Below the pieces are notes generated by a model that did not search any database, had not been told where the DNA came from, and saw only the letters and a list, made by a program, of their open reading frames with translations. A stretch of 45,225 bases of DNA from NCBI RefSeq assembly GCF_002836055.1, contig NZ_PJBS01000317.1:1-45225 (forward strand), written 5' to 3'. Below, in pieces: positions 1 to 7,690 of this stretch (position 1 is the stretch's first letter; every line of letters starts with the position of its first letter). This DNA comes from Psychroflexus sp. MES1-P1E. GTDB lineage: Bacteria; Bacteroidota; Bacteroidia; Flavobacteriales; Flavobacteriaceae. The position numbers and the translations under genes were made by a program.

Positions 1-89
1 TAAAATTTTATCCGCAGGTAAAGGACTCTTTCCCTTTATGTTATGACAAAAGAAAAGTTATTCCTTAATTAAAAAGTTCATAGAAATTA

Positions 90-121
90 ATAAATATACT
101 ATGCGTGCATAATATATTTAT
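90..121. promoter_or_regulatory. Palindromic operator candidate upstream of marR
   Basis: Two 15-nt arms flank a central GT and pair with a single mismatch; the core reads AATATACTATGC-GT-GCATAATATATT. The palindrome ends one base before the TATATTTG -7 box, so it covers the spacer and -33 region where a repressor would block RNA polymerase. MarR dimers typically bind such palindromes next to their own gene. Binding by the adjacent MarR protein is inference. Confidence 0.6.
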
Positions 122-122
122 C

Positions 123-130
123 TATATTTG
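123..130 (+). promoter_or_regulatory. -7 promoter box of the marR/beta-oxidation operon
   Basis: TATATTTG matches the Bacteroidota -7 consensus TANNTTTG exactly and lies 16 bp before the marR ATG at 147. No strong -33 TTTG is visible because that zone is occupied by the palindrome. Confidence 0.6.
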
Positions 131-146
131 ATATCTATAATTAATT

Positions 147-596
147 ATGAAAGAAAAAACGATTGATTACATATTAAGGTCAACTTGGATAGCTGTCACT
201 AAAATGTATAATGAAGAAGCCAATAAAAAAGGGAGTAGCATGGCTACAGGTTTTGCTTTATTAAGTATAGATCCTGACAGTGGTACTCCATCAACTGCTT
301 TAGGACCTAAAATGGGAGTTGAATCTACCAGTTTGTCTAGAACACTGAAAACTATGGAAACAAAAGGATTGATTACAAGAGAAAGAAATCCAAACGATGG
401 CAGGAGTGTTCTAATACATCTCACAGAATTTGGAGAAGAGATGAGGGGATTTTCAAAGTATGTAGTCCTTTCATTTAATGAAGCCATAAAGGACAATATT
501 TCAGAAGAAGATTTAAACACCTTTATAAAGGTGACTGATAAAATCAATGAACTCATTTCAGAAAAAATGATTTTCATCAATAATAAACAATCATAA
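147..596 (+). CDS. MarR family winged-helix transcriptional regulator
   Basis: The 149-residue protein has the usual MarR length. Helix-turn-helix residues lie at about 48-78 (STALGPKMGVESTSLSRTL then METKGLITRERN). A wing with an NDGRS turn, the counterpart of the family's D-R-R wing motif, falls at about 81-92, and a C-terminal dimerisation helix follows. It is the first gene before a hydroxyacyl-CoA dehydrogenase/hydratase (14 bp gap) and a thiolase. It is therefore probably the local repressor of fatty-acid degradation, released by an acyl-CoA or fatty acid; the ligand is inference. A perfect -7 box and a long palindrome lie directly upstream, consistent with autoregulation. The ATG start fits the promoter spacing. 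Confidence 0.88.
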   Translation: MKEKTIDYILRSTWIAVTKMYNEEANKKGSSMATGFALLSIDPDSGTPSTALGPKMGVESTSLSRTLKTMETKGLITRERNPNDGRSVLIHLTEFGEEMRGFSKYVVLSFNEAIKDNISEEDLNTFIKVTDKINELISEKMIFINNKQS

Positions 597-610
597 ATTT
601 AAAAACGTAC

Positions 611-3016
611 ATGAAAAGAAGAATCAAAAAAGTCGCAGTGATTGGTTCAGGCATTATGGGTAGTGGTATAGCTTGCCATTTCGCAAACATTGGTGTTGAA
701 GTCCTTCTAATGGACATTGTTCCTCGCGAACTCACTGAGAAGGAAGAAAAACAAGGTAAAACTTTAAAAGATCCAAGTATTAGAAATAGGATTGTGAATG
801 ATGCCCTGCAAACGTCACTTAAGTCTAACCCCTCCCCTATCTACCATAAAGATTTTGCAAAGAGAATTAAAACTGGTAACCTGGAAGACAATATTTCAAA
901 AGTTAAAGATGCAGATTGGATAATTGAAGTTGTTGTTGAAAGACTAGACATCAAACAACAAGTTTTTGAAAACCTTGAAAAACATAGAACACCCGGCACT
1001 TTAATTTCTTCCAACACATCAGGTATTCCTATAAAGTTTATGACTAAAGGTAGAAGTGACGATTTTAAAAAACACTTCTGTGGTACTCACTTTTTTAATC
1101 CACCAAGATACCTCAAGTTACTTGAAATCATTCCGGGACCAGATACTTCAAAGGAAGTGTTGGAATTTTTAAATGAGTATGGTGAAAAGTTTCTTGGAAA
1201 AAGAACAGTTGTTACCAAGGACACTCCTGCATTTATTGGTAATCGAGTTGGTATTTTTAGTATTATGAGTCTATTTCATATGGTGAAAGATATGGATATG
1301 ACAATTGAAGAGGTCGATAAACTTACTGGACCAGTTATAGGAAGGCCTAAATCCGCGACGTTTAGAACTGTAGATGTTGTTGGCTTAGACACATTGGTTC
1401 ATGTTGCTAATGGCTTATATGATAACGTTCCTAAAGATGAGCGGCATGACTTATTTAAACTACCAAGTTTCATCGAAAAAATGATGGAGCATAAATGGTT
1501 GGGTAGCAAAACAGGTCAGGGTTTCTATAAAAAAGTAAAAAATGGTGATGGCTCTAGTGATATTAAATCTTTGGACTTGGAAACCTTAGAGTATAGAGAT
1601 AGAAAATCTGCCAAGTTTGATACTTTAGAAAAGACGAAATCGATTGATGCTGTTGTAGACAGATTCCCCGTCTTAATTGAGGGTAAGGACAAAGCTGGGG
1701 AGTTTTATAGAAAAAATTTCGCCGCCTTATTCGCTTATGTTCAAAATAGAATTCCGGAAATCACGGATACCTTATATAAAATAGACGATGCTATGAAGGC
1801 TGGATTTGGCTGGCAGCATGGTCCTTTTCATATCTGGGATGCTATTGGCTTAGACAAAGGAATTCAGTTGATGAAGGATGAGGGCTTTGAGGTTGCTGAT
1901 TGGATACATCACCTTTCAGAGTCAAATCAAAAATCATTTTATAGTATTAAATCAGGTAAAACTTATTTTTATGATGTAGATCAAAAATCTCATCAAAAGA
2001 TACCTGGTCAGGATGCTTTTATCATCCTTGATAATATTAGAGAAAGTCATGAGGTTTTCAGTAATAAAGATTTAGTTGCTCAAGATCTTGGTGATGGAAT
2101 TCTAAACATTGAATTCCGAAGTAAAATGAACTCTATAGGTGGTGATGTGCTTAATGGTATAAACGCTGCTATGGATATCGCAGAGAAAGAATATGATGGA
2201 GTTGTTATTTCGAATACCGGTGATAATTTCTCAGTTGGAGCAAACATAGGAATGATTTTCATGCTTGCTGTAGAACAAGAGTATGAAGAGTTAAATGCAG
2301 CCATTAAATATTTTCAAGACACAATGATGAGGATGCGCTATTCTTCTATACCAACAGTAGCAGCTCCACATCAAATGGCACTTGGAGGTGGATGTGAATT
2401 ATCCATGCACGCAGATAAGGTTGTCGCTCACGCTGAAACTTATATTGGATTAGTTGAATTTGGCGTAGGAGTAATTCCTGGCGGTGGAGGTTCTAAAGAA
2501 ATGACCCGAAGAGCTGCTATGACTTTTCAGAAAGATGATGTAGAATTGAATAGACTTCGTGAAAATTTCTTGACCATAGGAATGGCTAAAGTTGCCAAAT
2601 CTGCACACGAAGCTTATGATCTAAATATTCTTGAAAAAGGAAAAGATATAGTTGTTGTAAGTAGAGATCGCCAATTGGCTGTCGCTAAGGAACAAGCAAA
2701 ACTCATGGCTCAAAATGGATATACTCAACCAGTCAAAACCAATGATATTAAAGTTCTTGGTAGACAAGCACTAGGAGCCTTCTTGGTTGGAACAGACCAA
2801 ATGAAAGCTGGAAAATATATCAGTGAGCATGATCACAAAATCGCAAAAAAATTAGCTTACGTCATGTCTGGAGGAGATCTCTCTGAAGCTAATTATGTTT
2901 CTGAGCAGTATCTTTTAGATCTAGAACGTGAAGCTTTCTTATCGCTATGCGGCGAGAGGAAAACCTTAGAGCGTTTACAACATATGATTAAAAAGGGTAA
3001 ACCCTTGAGAAACTAA
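611..3016 (+). CDS. Bifunctional 3-hydroxyacyl-CoA dehydrogenase / enoyl-CoA hydratase
   Basis: This 801-residue enzyme would catalyse the hydration and NAD-dependent dehydrogenation steps of beta-oxidation. The N-terminal half is the dehydrogenase: a Rossmann motif VAVIGSGIMGSGIA at 8-21, SSNTSG at 133-138, GTHFFNPP with the catalytic His at 160, and DTPAFIGNRVG at 204-214. The C-terminal part from about 490 is a crotonase domain. It keeps both catalytic glutamates, E596 in GGGCE and E616 in YIGLVE, with the oxyanion-hole segment DNFSVGAN near 538-545. The domain order is therefore dehydrogenase then hydratase, the reverse of E. coli FadB. It lies between marR and the thiolase on the same strand and is probably co-transcribed with them. 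Confidence 0.93.
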   Translation: MKRRIKKVAVIGSGIMGSGIACHFANIGVEVLLMDIVPRELTEKEEKQGKTLKDPSIRNRIVNDALQTSLKSNPSPIYHKDFAKRIKTGNLEDNISKVKDADWIIEVVVERLDIKQQVFENLEKHRTPGTLISSNTSGIPIKFMTKGRSDDFKKHFCGTHFFNPPRYLKLLEIIPGPDTSKEVLEFLNEYGEKFLGKRTVVTKDTPAFIGNRVGIFSIMSLFHMVKDMDMTIEEVDKLTGPVIGRPKSATFRTVDVVGLDTLVHVANGLYDNVPKDERHDLFKLPSFIEKMMEHKWLGSKTGQGFYKKVKNGDGSSDIKSLDLETLEYRDRKSAKFDTLEKTKSIDAVVDRFPVLIEGKDKAGEFYRKNFAALFAYVQNRIPEITDTLYKIDDAMKAGFGWQHGPFHIWDAIGLDKGIQLMKDEGFEVADWIHHLSESNQKSFYSIKSGKTYFYDVDQKSHQKIPGQDAFIILDNIRESHEVFSNKDLVAQDLGDGILNIEFRSKMNSIGGDVLNGINAAMDIAEKEYDGVVISNTGDNFSVGANIGMIFMLAVEQEYEELNAAIKYFQDTMMRMRYSSIPTVAAPHQMALGGGCELSMHADKVVAHAETYIGLVEFGVGVIPGGGGSKEMTRRAAMTFQKDDVELNRLRENFLTIGMAKVAKSAHEAYDLNILEKGKDIVVVSRDRQLAVAKEQAKLMAQNGYTQPVKTNDIKVLGRQALGAFLVGTDQMKAGKYISEHDHKIAKKLAYVMSGGDLSEANYVSEQYLLDLEREAFLSLCGERKTLERLQHMIKKGKPLRN

Positions 3017-3019
3017 AAA

Positions 3020-3126
3020 CCATCTAAATCTTCTCAAAGGGAAGACCTGAAGAGATTAAGTTTTAAATATTAACTAAAAAAATACCCACTAAAATTCCCT
3101 TTCCTTCGGAAAGGGTTAGGGATAGG
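3020..3126. repeat. Two facing palindromic elements between the dehydrogenase/hydratase and thiolase genes
   Basis: On the + strand, CCCTTTCC-TTC-GGAAAGGG (3097-3115) is a perfect 8-bp hairpin followed by TTAGGGATAGG (3116-3126), just before the thiolase ATG at 3130. On the - strand, TCTTCCCTTTGAGAAGA followed by TTTAGATGG (3045 down to 3020) has a similar plan: a CCCTTT palindrome and then a TTAG-GAT-GG-like tail. The opposed pair resembles the BIME-like arrangement of dispersed palindromic repeats. Relationship to a genome-wide family is inferred. Confidence 0.5.
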
Positions 3127-3129
3127 AAA

Positions 3130-4317
3130 ATGAAAACAGCATATATAGTAAAAGGATATAGAACTGCAGTAGGTAAAGCTCCTAAAGGAGTGTTCCGCTT
3201 TAAAAGACCAGATGACCTAGCCGCTGAAACCATAGAATATATGATGAAGCAATTACCCGAATTTGATAAGTCTAGAATAGATGATGTCATGGTTGGTAAT
3301 GCTATGCCAGAAGCAGAGCAAGGCCTAAATATGGGGAGATTAGTTTCTCTTATGGGTTTAAAAACTGAGGAAGTACCTGGAGTAACTGTCAATCGATATT
3401 GTGCCTCTGGAATTGAAACTATAGCTATGGCATCAGCCAAGATACAAAGTGGGATGGCAGATTGTATTATAGCAGGTGGTGCAGAAAGCATGAGTTATCT
3501 CCCTATGGGAGGTTATAAACCAGTACCCAATTATGAAACGGCTAAAGCTGGAAATGAAAGTTACTATTGGGGAATGGGATTAACAGCAGAAGCTGTTGCA
3601 GAAAAATATAAAATTAACGCAAAAGATCAAAATGAATTTGCTTACCAATCCCATCAAAAAGCGATAAAAGCTCAACAAGATAACCGCTTTAAAGATCAGA
3701 TCGTACCTATAGAAGTTGAAAACATCTTTGTAGATTCTAATGAGAAAAAACAAACTAAAACATACACTGTAGATCAAGATCAGGGTCCAAGAGCAGATAC
3801 TTCTGAAGAGGTTCTAAACAGATTGAGACCTGTGTTTGAGGAAGGAGGAAGTGTTACCGCTGGGAATTCTTCTCAAATGAGTGATGGTGCAGCTTTTGTT
3901 ATGGTAATGAGCGAAGACATGGTTAAAGAATTAAACCTTGAACCCGTCGCTAGAATGGTGAGTTACGCCACTGTTGGTGTTGAACCAAGGATCATGGGAA
4001 TAGGTCCTGTAAAAGCTATACCAAAAGCTTTGAAACAAGCCGGTTTAAAATTGGAAGATATGGAGCTTATAGAACTTAACGAAGCTTTTGCGTCCCAATC
4101 TTTAGCTGTCATCAGGGAATTGGGTATCAATAAAGATATTCTCAATGTTAATGGTGGTGCAATAGCTTTAGGGCATCCATTAGGTTGCACAGGAGCTAAA
4201 TTATCTGTACAAATTTTTGATGAAATGAAAAAAAGAAATTTAAAAAATAAATATTCTATGGTATCCATGTGTATAGGGACAGGACAAGGTGCTGCTGGAA
4301 TTTATGAAGTTTTTTAG
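3130..4317 (+). CDS. Acetyl-CoA acyltransferase (thiolase)
   Basis: The 395-residue protein has the normal length for a degradative thiolase, which cleaves 3-ketoacyl-CoA with CoA to yield acetyl-CoA. The nucleophilic Cys91 lies in NRYCASGIETI. The GGAESMS, LNEAFASQ and NGGAIALGHPLGCTGAK motifs are present (active His near 349). The second catalytic cysteine is C381 in MCIGTGQGAAG. The start ATG at 3130 follows a purine-rich GGGATAGGAAA. The gene completes the last step of the pathway started by its upstream neighbour. The 113-bp gap before it holds a pair of palindromic elements, which could modulate read-through. Confidence 0.93.
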   Translation: MKTAYIVKGYRTAVGKAPKGVFRFKRPDDLAAETIEYMMKQLPEFDKSRIDDVMVGNAMPEAEQGLNMGRLVSLMGLKTEEVPGVTVNRYCASGIETIAMASAKIQSGMADCIIAGGAESMSYLPMGGYKPVPNYETAKAGNESYYWGMGLTAEAVAEKYKINAKDQNEFAYQSHQKAIKAQQDNRFKDQIVPIEVENIFVDSNEKKQTKTYTVDQDQGPRADTSEEVLNRLRPVFEEGGSVTAGNSSQMSDGAAFVMVMSEDMVKELNLEPVARMVSYATVGVEPRIMGIGPVKAIPKALKQAGLKLEDMELIELNEAFASQSLAVIRELGINKDILNVNGGAIALGHPLGCTGAKLSVQIFDEMKKRNLKNKYSMVSMCIGTGQGAAGIYEVF

Positions 4318-4351
4318 CAATAAGTAATGAGTAGTCAGTAAAAACTAGATT

Positions 4352-4644
4352 ATACATGATTACAAAAATTTAAAAGTTTTGCAAGAAACCATCAAATTAA
4401 CAAAAGCTGTTTTTAAATTTTCAGATCACTTACCTAACGAAGATAAATATGGCATGACAAATTAAGTAAAACAGTCTTTAGTGTCTTTAATTTCAAAAAG
4501 TGGGGAATATGCTGAAAGACATACTGATAAAGATTGTGTAATTTTTTGAATATCAGTCGAAGCTTGTGTCTTGAATTAGAAACTCAATTCGTTTTAATCC
4601 AAGACCTTTTTAAATTGAAAATCAAAATGAAGTCATTGAAATAA
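4352..4644 (+). pseudogene. Decayed four-helix-bundle protein (23S rRNA IVS-type)
   Basis: Most of the thiolase to acyl-CoA dehydrogenase gap (4318-4739) reads as a broken copy of the small four-helix-bundle family found in 23S rRNA intervening sequences and free-standing loci. The frame from 4355 gives HDYKNLKVLQETIKL, then FSDHLPNEDKYGMTN, a TAA where the family has Gln, then SLISKSGEYAERHTDKD. A TGA follows, and a frameshift leads into CLELETQFVLIQDLFKLK, ending at 4644. The start codon position reads ATA. At least two stops, one frameshift and a lost start mean it is not expressed as an intact protein. Family assignment is from remembered conserved features. Confidence 0.7.
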
Positions 4645-4739
4645 AATAATGAATTTAGAATATGATATACACATTTATCATTTCTAAGTCACCTAAATAA
4701 ATTGATACTGATTACTTGAAATTAAAAAAAAAATAAAAA

Positions 4740-6548
4740 ATGGAAACAAAAGAAAAAATTGATGATATGATCCGTGGTGGTCAATTCATCGTGAAAGAGA
4801 CAAAAGCTGAAGATGTCTTCACTCCAGAAGATTTTTCTGATGAGCAAAAGATGATGAGAGATTCTGTAAAGGAATTTGTTGATAGAGAAATATGGCCTAA
4901 AAAGGAAGAATTCGAGAAGAAGAATTACAATTTGACGAAAGAAATCATGAGAAAAGCTGGAGAGCTTGGATTTCTTGGCGTCTCAGTTCCCGAAGAATAT
5001 GACGGTCTAGGAATGGATTTTGTATCAACGATGCTGGTCTGTGATTATATTTCAGGTGCCACAGGTTCAGTTGCTACAGCATTTGGTGCTCATACAGGAA
5101 TTGGAACCTTACCTATTACTTTATATGGAACTGAAGGGCAGAAGAAAAAGTATGTTCCAAGATTAGCCACTGGTGAGTGGTTTGGAGCTTATTGTTTGAC
5201 TGAACCAGGAGCAGGATCTGATGCTAATTCAGGAAAAACTAAAGCTGTCTTATCGGAAGATGGTTCACATTATAAGATTACAGGTCAAAAGATGTGGATT
5301 TCTAATGCAGGCTTCTGTGATTTATTTATTGTTTTTGCTAGAATTGAAGATGATAAAAATATCACTGGATTTATTGTAGAAAAAGATTTAGAAAATGGAA
5401 TTTCCATGGGTGATGAAGAGAAAAAGTTGGGAATCCACTCCTCTTCTACTCGCCAAGTCTTTTTCAATGAGGCTAAAGTACCAGCAGAGAACCTATTAGG
5501 TGAACGTAACGGTGGTTTCAAAATCGCCATGAACTCACTTAACGTTGGTAGAATTAAACTTGCAGCTGCATGCTTAGATGCTCAACGTAGAGTTTTAACT
5601 GCAGCAGTAGAATATGCCAACTTAAGGGTGCAGTTCAACACCCCTATTTCAAAATTTGGTGCTATTCGTTCAAAATTAGCTGAAATGGCTATGTATATCT
5701 ATGCAGATGAAGCTGCAAGCTACAGAGCTTCAAAAAATATTGAGGACAGAATTAACCTAAGAAAGGAAAGTGGGATCTCACATCAAGAAGCCGAGCTAAA
5801 AGGTGTTGAGGAGTTTGCTATAGAATGTTCTATCCTTAAAGTTGCTGTTTCTGAAGACATTCAAAGATGTACAGATGAAGGTATTCAAATTTATGGAGGT
5901 ATGGGATTCTCTGCAGACGCTCCTATGGAATCGGCTTGGAGGGATGCGAGGATAGCAAGAATATATGAAGGTACCAATGAGATCAACAGAATGCTTTCTG
6001 TGGGTATGCTCATAAAAAAAGCAATGAAAGGACATGTAGATTTATTAGGACCAGCAAAAGCTGTGGCTGATGAATTAACTGGAATTCCATCCTTTGAAAC
6101 TCCAGATTATACTCAGCTTCTTGCTGAAGAAAAAGCCATGCTTAAAAGATTGAAAAAAGTTTTTTTAATGGTTGCTGGAAGTGCCGCTCAAAAGTATGGT
6201 GAGGAATTAGACCAACATCAACAGATCTTATTGGCTTCTGCCGATATCTTAATTGAAACGTATATGGCAGAATCAGCTATATTAAGAGTAGAAAAGAACG
6301 CAATGCGTTATGGTGAAGATTCTCAAAAGGTTCAAATCGCTATAGCTAAATTAAGACTTTATAAAGCTGTTGATAAAATCAATGAAAAAGCTAAAGAAGC
6401 TATTATCTCCTTTGCTGAAAGTGATGAGCAAAAAATGATGCTTATGGGATTAAAACGTTTTACAAAGTATGAAAACTACCCAAATATCGTTGAACTTAGA
6501 AATATTATTGCTGATAAAATTGTAGAAGATAACAAATATGCAGTCTAA
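4740..6548 (+). CDS. Acyl-CoA dehydrogenase, long form with C-terminal extension
   Basis: The 602-residue flavoprotein would oxidise acyl-CoA to trans-2-enoyl-CoA, the first step of beta-oxidation. FAD/substrate motifs are visible: YCLTEPGAGSDANSG, KMWISNAGFCDLFIVFARI, and the catalytic glutamate E410 in ARIYEGTNEINRML. The roughly 180 residues beyond the canonical 400-residue fold form a helical extension, as in very-long-chain acyl-CoA dehydrogenase-like enzymes. That suggests, but does not prove, preference for long acyl chains. The start ATG is preceded by an A-run with no Shine-Dalgarno sequence. It follows the thiolase after 422 bp occupied by a pseudogene, so it may have its own promoter. 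A strong terminator begins about 20 bp after the stop. Confidence 0.93.
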   Translation: METKEKIDDMIRGGQFIVKETKAEDVFTPEDFSDEQKMMRDSVKEFVDREIWPKKEEFEKKNYNLTKEIMRKAGELGFLGVSVPEEYDGLGMDFVSTMLVCDYISGATGSVATAFGAHTGIGTLPITLYGTEGQKKKYVPRLATGEWFGAYCLTEPGAGSDANSGKTKAVLSEDGSHYKITGQKMWISNAGFCDLFIVFARIEDDKNITGFIVEKDLENGISMGDEEKKLGIHSSSTRQVFFNEAKVPAENLLGERNGGFKIAMNSLNVGRIKLAAACLDAQRRVLTAAVEYANLRVQFNTPISKFGAIRSKLAEMAMYIYADEAASYRASKNIEDRINLRKESGISHQEAELKGVEEFAIECSILKVAVSEDIQRCTDEGIQIYGGMGFSADAPMESAWRDARIARIYEGTNEINRMLSVGMLIKKAMKGHVDLLGPAKAVADELTGIPSFETPDYTQLLAEEKAMLKRLKKVFLMVAGSAAQKYGEELDQHQQILLASADILIETYMAESAILRVEKNAMRYGEDSQKVQIAIAKLRLYKAVDKINEKAKEAIISFAESDEQKMMLMGLKRFTKYENYPNIVELRNIIADKIVEDNKYAV

Positions 6549-6566
6549 ACAACTAATTCAATTAGT

Positions 6567-6598
6567 AAAAAAGCCCACTTTCCAGTGGGCTTTTTTTT
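6567..6598 (+). terminator. Rho-independent terminator of the beta-oxidation cluster
   Basis: AAGCCCACT-TTCC-AGTGGGCTT is a perfect 9-bp GC-rich stem with a 4-nt loop. An A-run precedes it and an eight-T run follows it. It starts about 20 bp after the acyl-CoA dehydrogenase stop. Confidence 0.92.
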
Positions 6599-6707
6599 AT
6601 TATACCTGTCCCGTCCTAACATAACGATACACTAAAATTTTAGTGTAATGCAAACATTAGTAAAAGTGAGTATGTCAAGCGATTACTTGCTTTCATTTAA
6701 GCTTTAA

Positions 6708-6867
6708 TACCAATTTAAACCTATAATGTCGCAATAAATCATTTCTTTTTCGACTGCTTTTTACTAAAAATAATTACCGTAACTAAGGCTATGCCAATTA
6801 TTTTTAACTTCAATTAGTCAAAAAATAATTCAATTTATTTATACGACATTATAAATTTAATTTGGTA
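6708..6867. mobile_element. Fold-back (MITE-like) element
   Basis: The terminal arms 6708-6731 and 6844-6867 are inverted repeats matching at 21 of 24 positions. They start TACCAA/TTGGTA and contain the identical core TATAATGTCG/CGACATTATA. The arms enclose about 110 bp with no open reading frame. The outer ends are TA dinucleotides, compatible with a TA target duplication. A third partial copy of the right arm lies at 7660-7683. Non-autonomous mobility is inferred from structure only. Confidence 0.55.
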
Positions 6868-7091
6868 CAAGTAGTCGAAGAGAATGAATCTGGTCAACTT
6901 AGTCGTTTAGATGCATGTCATAAGTATGGCATACTGGCAAAATCTACGTTCACACAATAGCTCAGAAAATATGAAACAAAGGTGCAGATAAGAGGGTTGT
7001 CATCTTTGATATGCTGCTTGATATGCTGCTTGATATGCTGCTTGATATGGCTGAAAAGGCATATGAAATAAAAGAGAATTCTTTAAATTAA
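6868..7091 (+). pseudogene. IS3-type transposase OrfA remnant
   Basis: The frame from 6868 reads QVVEENESGQLSRLDACH then KYGILAKSTFTQ-stop-LRKYE. This is the helix-turn-helix segment of an IS3-family OrfA, with TAG where a Trp is expected. A frameshift leads to the C-terminal part, DMLLDMLLDMLLDMAEKAYE, ending at a TAA at 7089-7091. The 5' part is missing, apparently replaced by the fold-back element whose right end abuts it. No recognisable OrfB follows. Non-functional. Confidence 0.62.
7006..7049 (+). repeat. 12-bp tandem repeat, about 3.7 copies
   Basis: The unit TTGATATGCTGC occurs at 7006-7017, 7018-7029 and 7030-7041, with a partial fourth copy (TTGATATG) at 7042-7049. In the OrfA frame it encodes repeated DMLL, so the expansion kept frame although the gene is dead. 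Confidence 0.9.
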
Positions 7092-7474
7092 GGTATGAAA
7101 ATTCAAATACTATTGACAAACGGATAAGAATTGATGATGCCGATAATAATGTGACTTGTTGGGAAATCCATCAAGTATTAAAAGATTCTAATTAAATAAC
7201 TATTCAAGATAGTCCTCGAAAGACCTTGAAACTTTTGACCACTAATTACTAACAGGTATTAGCACTAAATAACCAGACTAGACAATTCTTTGGCTCTAGT
7301 AATAGACAAAGAGAATTAAAGTATAATAAGCAGTATGACTATATTCATTTTTACTCTAAAAATCAAAAATAATTGATAATCCATTAAGCTATAAAAAAGA
7401 AGTTTAAGAAAATACGTGGCCCATAAGGCTAATCGTTTTAAATGAGGTTATATTTAAGAGTGCTGAAAAGGGTT
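7092..7474. other. Gene-free stretch, unassigned
   Basis: Every frame is interrupted by stops. Short open pieces such as IDDADNNVTCWEIHQVLK (about 7130-7190) look like old coding sequence but match no family I can name. It could be more decayed mobile-element DNA. Confidence 0.5.
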
Positions 7475-7519
7475 TAAATAAAGAATTCCCTTTAGTGAGA
7501 AAAGGGAATTCTTTATTTA
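7475..7519. repeat. 19-bp perfect inverted repeat (long hairpin)
   Basis: Arms 7475-7493 and 7501-7519 are perfectly complementary around a 7-nt loop AGTGAGA. The core is AAAGAATTCCCTTT / AAAGGGAATTCTTT. The A- and T-rich shoulders would let it act as a terminator on either strand. It lies about 170 bp beyond the stop of ribBA (- strand), so it could end that operon's transcript. Alternatively it is part of the mobile-element debris. Confidence 0.75.
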
Positions 7520-7659
7520 TGAGATAGTACTAATTTGTTTTTTAAATGTTGTATTAAAAATTTGAATTATCTTTTACATGGTTGAAAAAAAAATATAAAC
7601 ATAGCAATAGTTGCAGTTCTATTTTATGGCGATTAATAAGTGAAAAACAAACTGAATCT

Positions 7660-7683
7660 ATACGACATTTAAATGCTAAATTG
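7660..7683. repeat. Third copy of the fold-back arm
   Basis: TATACGACATTTAAATGCTAAATTG repeats, in direct orientation, the right arm of the fold-back element (TATACGACATT at 6840-6850 and the TAAAT...AATTGG-like continuation). It sits just beyond the ribBA stop. Together with the inverted copy at 6708 it brackets the whole scar region. Confidence 0.4.
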
Positions 7684-7690
7684 TTGTAAG

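Noticed and set aside
3063-3491. A 142-codon - strand frame opposite the thiolase
   Set aside because: It lies antisense to the thiolase active-site Cys region, with no family resemblance.
7006-7049. Tandem 12-bp units as a possible CRISPR or iteron array
   Set aside because: There are no spacers, the unit is short, and it is the coding repeat of a dead transposase; no cas or rep genes are nearby.
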